From Eubacteriales bacterium (GTDB lineage Bacteria; Bacillota; Clostridia; Oscillospirales; Oscillospiraceae), in contig JAUNPV010000014.1 in the NCBI GenBank assembly GCA_030536515.1, positions 1-64,000 on the forward strand: a stretch of 64,000 bases of DNA, read 5' to 3'. A program made the translations under genes and the position numbers. Below the pieces are notes generated by a model. It searched no databases. It was not told the DNA's origin and saw only the letters and a program-made list of their open reading frames with translations. Shown piece by piece: positions 56,663-64,000 of the stretch (positions are counted from its first letter, which is position 1; each line of letters starts with the position of its first letter).

Positions 56663-57640
56663 ATGACTAGAATTTATCTCACGGCCCTGGCCGCCTTCGC
56701 CCTCACCGGGGCCATCGGCTGGTTTCTGATTCCCGCCCTGCGGGCCCTGAAAGCGGGCCAGTCCATCCGGGAGGTGGGTCCCACCTGGCACAACGCCAAA
56801 TCCGGCACCCCCATGATGGGCGGGCTGATGTTCATTCTGGCTTCCGTCATTGTGGTGCTGGGCAATCTGGGGGCCATCGCCGACCGGTCGGTGCTGTTTG
56901 TGCTGGCCCTGTCCCTGTGCTTTGGCCTGGTGGGCTTTGTGGATGATTTCGCCAAAATCAGACACAGACAGAATGAGGGACTGACCTCCGTTCAAAAGGC
57001 CCTGCTTCAGGCAGCGGTCTCGGCCCTGTTCCTGTACGCCATGTACAAGCAGGGGGCCATGGATACCCACCTGTACATCCCCTTTTTTGATGTCAGCTTT
57101 GCCCTGCATCCCATCGTCTATATTTTCTTCGCCATGTTCGTCATGGTGGGCTGCGTCAATTCGGTGAATCTCACCGACGGCGTGGACGGCCTGTGCGGCA
57201 GCGTCACCGTGCCCGTGATGGTGTTCTTCACCGCCGCCGCTGTGGCGCTGAAGCGCTACGAGCTGGCCCTGATTCCTGCGTCCCTGGTGGGCGGCCTGAT
57301 TGCCTACCTGTTTTACAACTGGCACCCGGCCAAGGTGTTCATGGGGGACACAGGCTCCCTGTTCCTGGGCGGCGTGGTCTGCGCCATGGCCTTTGCCCTG
57401 GAAATGCCCCTGGTTTTGATTCTGGTGGGCTTTGTGTACATCTGCGAGACCCTGTCCGACATTTTGCAGGTGGGCTACTTCAAGGCCACCCACGGCAAGC
57501 GGCTGTTCAAAATGGCCCCCATCCACCACCACTTCGAGCTGTGCGGCTGGAAGGAAGTGAAAATCGTGCTGGTCTTCACCGCCGTCACTGTGGTCATGTG
57601 CATTCTCGCCTGGGTGGGCATTCGCGGACTGGTTGGTTAA
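56663..57640 (+). CDS. mraY: Phospho-N-acetylmuramoyl-pentapeptide transferase
   Basis: Ten-helix membrane enzyme that forms lipid I from UDP-MurNAc-pentapeptide and undecaprenyl phosphate. The 325-residue protein has TPMMGGLMF near residue 50, VGFVDDFAKI near 90 (catalytic Asp-Asp), VNSVNLTDGVDGL near 166 and FKMAPIHHHFEL near 282, all MraY signatures. GGAGG before the ATG. In most dcw clusters murD follows; here a repeat and ftsW follow instead. Confidence 0.97.
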   Translation: MTRIYLTALAAFALTGAIGWFLIPALRALKAGQSIREVGPTWHNAKSGTPMMGGLMFILASVIVVLGNLGAIADRSVLFVLALSLCFGLVGFVDDFAKIRHRQNEGLTSVQKALLQAAVSALFLYAMYKQGAMDTHLYIPFFDVSFALHPIVYIFFAMFVMVGCVNSVNLTDGVDGLCGSVTVPVMVFFTAAAVALKRYELALIPASLVGGLIAYLFYNWHPAKVFMGDTGSLFLGGVVCAMAFALEMPLVLILVGFVYICETLSDILQVGYFKATHGKRLFKMAPIHHHFELCGWKEVKIVLVFTAVTVVMCILAWVGIRGLVG

Positions 57641-57651
57641 TCAGTAGACCC

Positions 57652-57730
57652 GTAGGGCGGCCTGCCCCCAGGCCGCCGTCGGCGCAAGCCGCTGACGAAA
57701 AAACGGCGGCCTGAGGGCAGGCCGCCCTAC
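57652..57730. repeat. GTAGGG...CCCTAC inverted-repeat element where murD is expected
   Basis: A 79-bp element with GTAGGGCGGCCTG and CAGGCCGCCCTAC ends and an extra inner palindrome. It is inside the dcw operon, between mraY and ftsW, and may add an mRNA hairpin. Confidence 0.8.
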
Positions 57731-57763
57731 GGTGCAGTGGATTCCTTGAAAGGAGTAACGGTA

Positions 57764-58903
57764 TTGGAGAAAGCTCTCCGTACCAAGGAGGACCGCCTGG
57801 GGGCGGTGGATTATCCCTTTTTGCTGCTGGTGCTGCTGCTTCTGACGGTGGGGCTGACCATGCTCTACTCCGCCAGCTACGCCCAGAGCCAGTATGACAC
57901 CGGATACGAAATTTCCACAAAATATTTTCAAAAGCAGTTTGTCTGCGCCCTCATCGGTCTCATGGCCATGTGGCTGTTCAGCCGGCTGCCCACGGCGCTG
58001 TGGTACCGGCTGGCCTGGCCGCTGTATTTTCTGAGCATCGGGCTGCTGCTGTCGGTGCTGCTCATCGGCGAGGAGGTCAACGGGGCCCGGCGGTGGATTA
58101 ACATAGCGGGGCTTCAATTCCAGCCCTCAGAGGTGGCGAAGTTCACCATGATTCTCCTGTTCGCCCGGCTGACCCGGGTGTTTGGCCGGAAAACAAGGGT
58201 CTTTCGCTATGGCGTTCTGGGCTTCGGCACCGCCCTGATGGGCATTCTGGTGGCCCTGGCCCTGGAAAAGCATTTAAGCGCCATTTTGCTGATGGGCATG
58301 GTGGCGGTGGTGATGATGTACGTGGCCGGCACTCAGGTCAAGTGGCTCCTGGCGGGGGCCGCCGGGGCGGTGGTGTTCGTGCTCGTCTACATCAGCTTCA
58401 TGGGCTACGCCGGGGACCGGGTCACCGCCTGGCTCCACCCGGAGCAGGACCCGGGGGACACCGGGTATCAGATTTTGCAGTCTCTGTACGCCATCGGCTC
58501 GGGCGGTTTGTTCGGCCTGGGCTTTGGCAAATCCCGGCAGAAGTATTTATATCTGCCCTTTCAGTATAACGACTATATCTTCGCCGTCTGCTGCGAGGAG
58601 CTGGGCTTTCTGGGGGCTTCGGCCATTGCGGCGGTGTTTGCCGCCGTCATTGTCCGGGGCTACTGGATTGCCCGCCACGCCCGGGACCGGTTTTCTACGG
58701 TCCTGGCGGCGGGGCTTACCACCCTCATCGCCGTGCAGACCATCTTAAATCTCTGCGTTGTCACGAACCTGCTTCCCTCCACCGGCATTGCCCTGCCCCT
58801 GTTTTCCTACGGCGGCACGGCCCTGGCGGTGAATCTGGGGGAGCTGGGCATCGTTTTAGGAATATCACGCCACAGCAATCAACGAAAAATCCAGGAGGAA
58901 TAA
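57764..58903 (+). CDS. ftsW: Putative peptidoglycan glycosyltransferase FtsW
   Basis: SEDS-family glycosyltransferase that polymerises lipid II at the septum with its cognate PBP. The 379-residue protein has about ten helices, LYSASYAQS near residue 35, GARRWINIAGLQFQPSEVAKFT near 109 and NLLPSTGIALPLFSYGG near 335, all conserved in SEDS proteins. I choose TTG at 57764 because AAAGGAG lies 8 nt upstream; GTG at 57737 would add 9 residues from the repeat edge. Paired with the PBP gene at 51548. Confidence 0.93.
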   Translation: MEKALRTKEDRLGAVDYPFLLLVLLLLTVGLTMLYSASYAQSQYDTGYEISTKYFQKQFVCALIGLMAMWLFSRLPTALWYRLAWPLYFLSIGLLLSVLLIGEEVNGARRWINIAGLQFQPSEVAKFTMILLFARLTRVFGRKTRVFRYGVLGFGTALMGILVALALEKHLSAILLMGMVAVVMMYVAGTQVKWLLAGAAGAVVFVLVYISFMGYAGDRVTAWLHPEQDPGDTGYQILQSLYAIGSGGLFGLGFGKSRQKYLYLPFQYNDYIFAVCCEELGFLGASAIAAVFAAVIVRGYWIARHARDRFSTVLAAGLTTLIAVQTILNLCVVTNLLPSTGIALPLFSYGGTALAVNLGELGIVLGISRHSNQRKIQEE

Positions 58904-58907
58904 ACAT

Positions 58908-60029
58908 ATGAACCTGATCTTTACCTGCGGCGGCACCGCCGGGCATATCAACCCCGCCATTGCCGTGGCAGATATGATGCGGCAGCGGCACCCGGAGGCC
59001 AACATTCTGTTCATCGGCGCCACCGGCCACATGGAGGAGAGCCTGGTGCCCCAGGCGGGCTACGAGGTGCGGTGCCTCCCCGGTTCCGGCCTCAGCCGGG
59101 GGAAGAATCTGGCGGCAGTGAAGCAGAACATCCGGGCCGTCAAATGCGTGCTGGACGCAGTGAAGGTCTGCAAGTCGATTTTTAAGGAATTCCAGCCCGA
59201 CGCCGTCATCGGCACCGGCGGCTACGCCAGCTTCCCGGCCCTCTACGCCGCCCAGTCCATGGGCATCCCCACCTGTGTCCACGAAAGCAACGCCCTGCCC
59301 GGCGTCACCACCAAGCTGGCAGCCAGCCGGGCCAGCCGGGTGCTGGTGGCCTTTGAGGAGAGCACCCGCCACTACAAGCACCCGGAGCGGGTGGAGGTGG
59401 TGGGAATGCCTGTCCGCCAGGAATTTTTGTACGAGACCAAGGCCGAGGCCCGGAAAAAGCTGGGCCTGGAGGGCCATGTGGTGGTGTCCGCCTTCGGCAG
59501 CCAGGGGGCCAAGGTGATGAACGAGACCATGGCCGACATGATGGCCCTGGAGAAAAAGGACAGCTTCCCCTTCCACCACATCCACGCCACCGGCAGCTTT
59601 GGCAAGGAGTGGATGCCCAAGCGGGTGAAGGCCAACGGCGTGGACTATGAAAGCTGCCCCGCCCTGGACATCCGGGAGTATATCTACAATATGCCCGATG
59701 TCATGGCCGCCGCCGATGTGATGATTGGCCGGGCCGGGTCCGCCACCTGCAACGAAATCGCCGCCGCCGGGGTGCCCTGCATCCTGGTGCCCTCGCCCAA
59801 CGTCACCGGCAACCACCAGGAGAAAAACGCCCGGGTGCTGGAGGGGGCCGGGGGAGCCGTGGTGATTCTGGAACGGGACTGCACCCCCCAGGGAATGTAT
59901 GACAAGCTCCGCCAGCTGCTGGACGACGAGCAGGGCCGGGAGCAGATGTCCCGGAGGCTCCACAGCATGGTCCGGCTGGACTCCACCCAGCGCATCTGCG
60001 GCATCGTGGAGGAACTGACAAAGAGGTAA
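58908..60029 (+). CDS. murG: UDP-GlcNAc:undecaprenyl-PP-MurNAc-pentapeptide GlcNAc transferase
   Basis: Peripheral membrane glycosyltransferase (GT28) that converts lipid I to lipid II. The 373-residue protein begins NLIFTCGGTAGHINPAIAVA, has GTGGYASFPALYAA near 103 and the UDP-GlcNAc site AADVMIGRAGSATCNEIAAAGVP near 265. Length is typical (~360). GGAGGAA before the ATG, 4 nt after the ftsW stop. Confidence 0.96.
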   Translation: MNLIFTCGGTAGHINPAIAVADMMRQRHPEANILFIGATGHMEESLVPQAGYEVRCLPGSGLSRGKNLAAVKQNIRAVKCVLDAVKVCKSIFKEFQPDAVIGTGGYASFPALYAAQSMGIPTCVHESNALPGVTTKLAASRASRVLVAFEESTRHYKHPERVEVVGMPVRQEFLYETKAEARKKLGLEGHVVVSAFGSQGAKVMNETMADMMALEKKDSFPFHHIHATGSFGKEWMPKRVKANGVDYESCPALDIREYIYNMPDVMAAADVMIGRAGSATCNEIAAAGVPCILVPSPNVTGNHQEKNARVLEGAGGAVVILERDCTPQGMYDKLRQLLDDEQGREQMSRRLHSMVRLDSTQRICGIVEELTKR

Positions 60030-60034
60030 CACAT

Positions 60035-61252
60035 ATGGATACAACACAAAAGCCCAGAGGAGAAGCCCCTGCCCGCCGCCCGAAGGAGGCAGAAAAGCGC
60101 CCTCAGAATTCAGCAGCGCCCAAAAAGCAGCGCCCGCCCCAGGACCAGCGCCGCCGGGAGGGCCAGACCGCCCTCCGCCCCGAGGAGGACCGCCGTCCCC
60201 GGCCTGCCGGGAAGCCCAGGAAAAAGGCCGCCCCGGCGAAAAAGCCTCTGCGCCGCCCCCGGGAGACGGACGACACCCTGGGCGGCAAGCGCCGGTCCTA
60301 CGGCAACAGCAGGCCCAAGAAGAAGTCCGCCCTGGTGCTGCTGGGCCAGTCTGTGAAGCAGGCCGCCCAGCGCAGCGCCGCCAAACGGGAGGCCAAGGGA
60401 GGCCGCCGGAAGCAGCGGCCCCAGATTGCCGCCCCGGCGGTGATTTACACCGAGCCAAAGACCTTCAACCGCAGCCGCTTTCTGGTGCAGATGACCACGG
60501 TGGTGGCTCTGGTGGCAGCGTTGGTGCTGGGGCTGTCGGTGTTCTTCAAGGTAAAGACCATCACGGTCTCCGGCGCACAGGTCTACAGCGCCTGGGCCGT
60601 CCGGGAGGCCTCCGGCATTCAGGAGGGGGACAACCTCCTGTCCTTCGGCAACGCCCGGGCCGGTGCCCAGATTAAGGCCAATCTTCCCTATGTAAATAAG
60701 GTGCGGCTGGGTATAAAATTACCGGATACTGTCAATATTATGATCGAAGAAGAGGACGTGGTCTATGCCATCAAATCCCAGGACGGCATCTGGTGGCTGA
60801 TGACCTCCGACGGCCGGGTGGTGGAGCAGGCCAGCGGCGGCAACGCCTCCAACTGCACCAAAATTCTGGGCGTGACCCTGGAAAGCCCGGCGAAAAACGA
60901 AACGGCGGTGGCGGCGGAAAACGCCCCCACCGAGACCAACGAGTCCGGCGAGCCCATCCCCGCAGCGGTCACCGGAGCCCAGCGGCTCAACGCCGCCCTG
61001 GAAATCCTCCGGGCCCTGGAGGACAACGGCATCGTCGGCGACGCAGCCTCGGTGGAGGTGGCCCGCATTGAGGACATCATCCTCTGGTACGGCACCCGCT
61101 ACCAGGTGAACCTGGGTGACGCCAGCCGCCTGCCCTACAAAATCGCCTGCATGAACGACGCCATTTTGCAGCTGAGCGACTATCAGTCCGGCATCCTGGA
61201 CATCAGCTTCACCATCTGGCCCGATCAGATTGGCTATACGCCCTTTGCTTAA
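60035..61252 (+). CDS. ftsQ: FtsQ/DivIB-type cell division protein
   Basis: Bitopic division protein with an extracytoplasmic POTRA domain. The 405-residue protein starts with an unusually long, very basic and Pro-rich cytoplasmic tail (~145 residues, e.g. PKEAEKRPQ, PRKKAAPAKKPLRRPRE), one membrane helix (~148-170), then POTRA (VKTITVSGAQVYSAWAVREASGIQEGDNLL) and a beta domain. The C-terminal region has a Glu/Thr-rich insert near 295. DivIB proteins usually have 30-120 residues before the helix, so the tail is an outlier. ATG at 60035. Confidence 0.88.
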   Translation: MDTTQKPRGEAPARRPKEAEKRPQNSAAPKKQRPPQDQRRREGQTALRPEEDRRPRPAGKPRKKAAPAKKPLRRPRETDDTLGGKRRSYGNSRPKKKSALVLLGQSVKQAAQRSAAKREAKGGRRKQRPQIAAPAVIYTEPKTFNRSRFLVQMTTVVALVAALVLGLSVFFKVKTITVSGAQVYSAWAVREASGIQEGDNLLSFGNARAGAQIKANLPYVNKVRLGIKLPDTVNIMIEEEDVVYAIKSQDGIWWLMTSDGRVVEQASGGNASNCTKILGVTLESPAKNETAVAAENAPTETNESGEPIPAAVTGAQRLNAALEILRALEDNGIVGDAASVEVARIEDIILWYGTRYQVNLGDASRLPYKIACMNDAILQLSDYQSGILDISFTIWPDQIGYTPFA

Positions 61253-61473
61253 GGAAGCTCCGAATCAATCGTCTGCGGCTGGACAGCGGGTTTTGCCCAT
61301 TGAATCAGAGCTTCCTCAGGGCCTCACCATTATCTTTTTGTAAATAATTTGCCGAAATGGCAGATTTTCTATTGACCAATCTCCAATTTCGGGATAGAAT
61401 GTAAAAGTACACTTGCGATAACCAGCGCAGAGGCCCAGGGCCAGCTGCAAAAGATACATAGGAGGAAGAGTTT
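61253..61473 (+). other. Regulatory gap between ftsQ and ftsZ
   Basis: The 221-bp gap has an imperfect hairpin GGAAGCTC...GAGCTTCC (61253-61314), which may act as a weak terminator, and the ftsZ promoter (61372-61400). No gene is visible. Text similar to the left hairpin arm also occurs at the nagB 3' end. Confidence 0.55.
61372..61400 (+). promoter_or_regulatory. Promoter of ftsZ
   Basis: TTGACC (61372-61377), 17-bp spacer, TAGAAT (61395-61400), 73 bp before the ATG. Confidence 0.72.
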
Positions 61474-62592
61474 ATGTCCGAAAGTTTGCAGGATCGTGTT
61501 GTTAAAATCAAGGTGATCGGTGTCGGCGGCGCCGGCAACAATGTCATCAACCGTATGATCGATTCCGGTGTGGGCGGCGTGGATTTTATCGCAGTCAACA
61601 CCGATAAGCAGGACCTGAATAAGTCCGTTTGCAAAAATAAAATCCAGATTGGTGAGAAGCTCACCGGCGGCATGGGCGCAGGCTCCAAGCCGGAAATCGG
61701 CCGGAAGTCTGCCGAGGAGTCCCGGGCCGCCATTGCCAAGGTCCTGGAGGGCACCGACATGGTGTTCATCACCGCCGGTATGGGGGGCGGCACCGGCACC
61801 GGCGCAGCGCCCATCGTGGCGGACCTGGCCCACGAGGCCGGAATCCTGACTGTGGGCGTGGTCACCAAGCCCTTCAAGTTCGAGGGCGCCAACCGGATGC
61901 GCCAGGCAGAGCAGGGCATTTCCGATTTGAAGGATAAGGTGGATTCCCTCATCATCATCCCCAACGACCGGCTGAAATACGTCACTGACCAGAAGATTAC
62001 CTTCGCCAACGCCTTCGGCATCGCCGACGATGTGCTCAAGCAGGCCGTCACCTCCATTTCCGAGCTGGTGGGCTTCTGCAAGAACGTCATCATCAACCTG
62101 GACTTTGCCGACGTGTCCGCCGTTATGAAGGACGCAGGCCGGGCCCACATGGGCGTGGGCACTGCCGCCGGCCGGGAGAAGGCCGAGCAGGCCGCCACCG
62201 CTGCCGTGTCCAGCCCCCTGCTGGAGACCTCCATCAACGGTGCCACCGGCGTGCTGGTGAACGTCACCGGCTCTCCCGAGATGACCCTGGACGACGTGGA
62301 GACCGCCGCCGGGATTGTCCAGGAGGCCGCCAACCCCGAGGCCAACATCATCTTCGGCGCCACCGTGGCCGAGGACTTCCAGGACGAGATGCGGGTCACC
62401 GTCATCGCCACCGGCTTTGAGATGAAGCCCGACTCCTTCACCCCCAAGGCAGGAGCCAAGGCCGCCGCCCGTCCCGCCGCCCCCAGCTTCGTCCCCGAGG
62501 ACATCGACACCCCCGTGGCCGCTTCCAGAACCTCTGTGAAGCCCGCCGATATGGACGACATTGACGAAATCTTTAGTGTTTTCAAGAGATAA
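61474..62592 (+). CDS. ftsZ: Cell division protein FtsZ
   Basis: Tubulin-like GTPase that forms the division ring. The 372-residue protein has [12 protein letters not shown] near residue 17, VNTDKQDL near 42, [10 protein letters not shown] near 103 (tubulin signature) and LIIIPNDRL near 158. A ~50-residue Ala/Pro linker follows and the conserved C-terminal peptide [20 protein letters not shown] before the ATG. It has its own promoter. No ftsA is next to it, so the membrane tether may be SepF or an unlinked FtsA. Confidence 0.98.
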   Translation: MSESLQDRVVKIKVIGVGGAGNNVINRMIDSGVGGVDFIAVNTDKQDLNKSVCKNKIQIGEKLTGGMGAGSKPEIGRKSAEESRAAIAKVLEGTDMVFITAGMGGGTGTGAAPIVADLAHEAGILTVGVVTKPFKFEGANRMRQAEQGISDLKDKVDSLIIIPNDRLKYVTDQKITFANAFGIADDVLKQAVTSISELVGFCKNVIINLDFADVSAVMKDAGRAHMGVGTAAGREKAEQAATAAVSSPLLETSINGATGVLVNVTGSPEMTLDDVETAAGIVQEAANPEANIIFGATVAEDFQDEMRVTVIATGFEMKPDSFTPKAGAKAAARPAAPSFVPEDIDTPVAASRTSVKPADMDDIDEIFSVFKR

Positions 62593-62645
62593 CACAAAAT
62601 AGAATGCCCCGGCCCTGACGGGCGATGTCATGCAGTAAAAAATGT

Positions 62646-62786
62646 CTGTCATTGCGAGCCAGTCCGTAGACTTGCGTGGCAATCCGCATCCCCTGTGCTT
62701 TCCCATGGGAAAGCACTTTGCGGTGCCTGCACCGCAAAATGAGAACGGATTGCCACACCAGCGTGAGCGCTGGTTCGCAATGACAG
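62646..62786. repeat. CATTGCGA-family palindromic repeat, copy 5
   Basis: Ends CTGTCATTGCGAGCC and TTCGCAATGACAG with GTGGCAATCCG and CGGATTGCCAC arms inside; the middle carries a nested GTGCTTTCCC/GGGAAAGCAC and TGCGGTGC/GCACCGCA palindrome pair. 141 bp. Confidence 0.88.
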
Positions 62787-62845
62787 ACTTCGCTTACAGA
62801 CATTGCCGGTCCGGGTCGGGATTCCTTTTGGAAGGAGGAGACAGT

Positions 62846-63595
62846 ATGGGCGCTTACGAGGCATTGGCTGCCAGCTATGACCGCCTGACCAACGACGTGG
62901 ACTATCAGGCCACCGTTGACTTTTACGATGAAATTCTGGCCAGGGAGGGCCTGCACCCCCGGACCGCCGTGGACCTGGCCTGCGGCACCGGCTCCGTCAC
63001 CGCCATTCTGGCGAAAAAGGGCTTGCAGGTGGTGGGAGTGGATATTTCCGAGGAAATGCTCACCGTGGCCTGCCAGAAGGCCGGGGATGTGCACCCCGCC
63101 CCCTGGTTTGTCTGCCAGAGCCTCCAGGAGCTGAAGCTCATCCGGGCCGTGGACCTGGCCGTGTGCGCCCTGGACAGCCTGGACTACATCACGGACCCCG
63201 CCGACTGCGCCCGGGCCATCCGCCGCATTTACAAGGCGCTGAACCCCGGCGGCATTTTTATCTTCGACGTGAACACCCCCGAAAAGCTCCGGGCCATGGA
63301 CGGCCAGGTGTTTCTGGACGAGGACGACGACGTCTACTGCATCTGGCGGGGAGAATTTGACGAGGAAACCAACATCTGCTCCTACGGCATGGACCTGTTC
63401 CAGCGGGTGGGCAGCCTCTGGCAGCGGTCCTTTGAGGAGCACCGGGAGTACGCCTACTCCCGGGAGGAGCTGGTGGGCTACTTAAAGGATGCCGGTTTTA
63501 CCTCCATCGCCGTCTACGGCGACCGCCGCCTGGAGCCCCCCAGGGAGGGGGAGCAGCGCATTTACATCAAAGCGAGAAAGGGAAAAATCAAATGA
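62846..63595 (+). CDS. Class I SAM-dependent methyltransferase
   Basis: The 249-residue protein begins YEALAASYDRLTND, as many small-molecule or tRNA methyltransferases do, and has AVDLACGTGSVTAILAKKG near residue 40 (motif I) and VVGVDISEEML near 62 (acidic loop). Motif IV-like CALDSLDYI is near 110. The substrate cannot be told. AAGGAGGAG lies before the ATG at 62846, after the CATTGCGA repeat. It overlaps the hslO start by ATGA; the pairing of such a gene with hslO recurs in Clostridia. Confidence 0.85.
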   Translation: MGAYEALAASYDRLTNDVDYQATVDFYDEILAREGLHPRTAVDLACGTGSVTAILAKKGLQVVGVDISEEMLTVACQKAGDVHPAPWFVCQSLQELKLIRAVDLAVCALDSLDYITDPADCARAIRRIYKALNPGGIFIFDVNTPEKLRAMDGQVFLDEDDDVYCIWRGEFDEETNICSYGMDLFQRVGSLWQRSFEEHREYAYSREELVGYLKDAGFTSIAVYGDRRLEPPREGEQRIYIKARKGKIK

Positions 63596-64000
63596 AGGAC
63601 TATTTGGTCCGGGCCATGAGCCTGGACGGGTTTGTAAAGGCCGTGGCCATCCGCTCCACGGAAACTGTCAGACGGGGGGCCCAGATTCAGGGCACGTCCC
63701 CCAACGCCACGGCGGCCTTTGGCCGGGCTCTGACGGCGGCTTCCATCATGGGCAATATGCAGAAGGTGGAGAACGGCTCCATGACCCTGCAAATCCGGGG
63801 CGGCGGCCCCATCGGCACCATCACCGTGGTGTCTGACCCGGAGGGCAACGTCCGGGGCTGCGTCACCGAGCCCAAGGTGCCCCTTGTGGAGAAGCACCCC
63901 GGCAAGCTGGACGTGGGGGCCACCGTGGGCGTGAGCGGCACCATCACCGTTATCCGGGATTTGCAGATGAAGGAGCCCTACATCGGCTCCACGGCCCTTG
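63592..64000 (+). CDS. hslO: Hsp33 molecular chaperone (5' part only)
   Basis: Redox-switched holdase chaperone active under oxidative stress. The 136 residues in the window have KDYLVRAMSLDGFVKAVAIRST at the start, GTSPNATAAFGRALTAA near 33, MGNMQKVENGSMTLQIRGGGP near 53 and GNVRGCVTEP near 85, all typical. The C-terminal zinc-binding switch with its cysteines lies beyond the window end, so redox competence cannot be checked. ATG at 63592 overlaps the upstream stop. Confidence 0.94.
   Translation, partial: MKDYLVRAMSLDGFVKAVAIRSTETVRRGAQIQGTSPNATAAFGRALTAASIMGNMQKVENGSMTLQIRGGGPIGTITVVSDPEGNVRGCVTEPKVPLVEKHPGKLDVGATVGVSGTITVIRDLQMKEPYIGSTAL

Noticed and set aside
58761-60458. 565-codon minus-strand frame opposite murG and ftsQ
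   Set aside because: Spans two validated genes and a gene boundary; composition typical of an antisense artefact.

Overview
The window is a high-GC chromosomal segment from an anaerobic, spore-forming Firmicute of the class Clostridia, most likely Oscillospiraceae/Ruminococcaceae-like. Evidence: spoVAC, spmA/spmB and a SpoVD-type PBP (sporulation); a MurE with the meso-diaminopimelate DNPR motif; an IspH-ribosomal protein S1 fusion; rubrerythrin and a 2[4Fe-4S] ferredoxin; acetate kinase; and a heavy load of short palindromic intergenic repeats. Genus assignment is inference.

Layout. 1-16.9 kb is housekeeping: tmcAL, ackA, an APH-like kinase overlapping pepT, small membrane proteins, birA, a membrane protein with an E2/CAT-like domain, a homocysteine methyltransferase divergent from an M29 aminopeptidase, a CotH-like protein, rpmE, hflX-yigZ and a GNAT-dgt run. 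16.9-24.5 kb has a small membrane protein, dnaG overlapping a SigA-like factor, which overlaps a degenerate sigma paralogue, then cmk overlapping ispH-rpsA. 24.5-26.6 kb holds two AT-rich genes (kinase-like, lipoprotein) and rsmE.

26.8-37.4 kb is a decayed integrative element. It starts at the 3' end of a tRNA-Leu(GAG) gene and ends at an 18/20 match to that tRNA 3' end lying on the stop codon of spoVAC. It contains a 3'-truncated tyrosine integrase butted against a 3'-truncated large serine recombinase, tnpW, an HTH/sigma pair, an IS110 transposase, replication and conjugation remnants (replisome organizer, YodL piece, Cys-rich VLP protein, TraG/VirD4 broken at what looks like a group II intron, PcfB, DUF6017 initiator) and an intact RelB/YafQ toxin-antitoxin pair.

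37.4-49.4 kb returns to core genes: spoVAC with an RBS-masking hairpin, an ECF S component, nagB, rubrerythrin, an exonuclease, spmAB, three small membrane proteins, rsmI, a tRNA m6A methyltransferase, ferredoxin and clpC. 49.5-62.6 kb is the division and cell-wall (dcw) cluster: mraZ, rsmH, ftsL, PBP, murE, murF, mraY, ftsW, murG, ftsQ, ftsZ. It lacks murD, murC, murB and ftsA. The window ends with a methyltransferase and the start of hslO.

Many intergenic regions carry one or more of three repeat classes: CATTGCGA-ended ~90-145 bp elements, GTAGGG-tagged hairpins, and CCTTCCCCC-ended elements. Most promoters called have sigma-A-like -35/-10 boxes with 16-17 bp spacing. No rRNA and no CRISPR array were seen. 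Boundaries were refined by eye from start codons and ribosome-binding sites; no database search was run.
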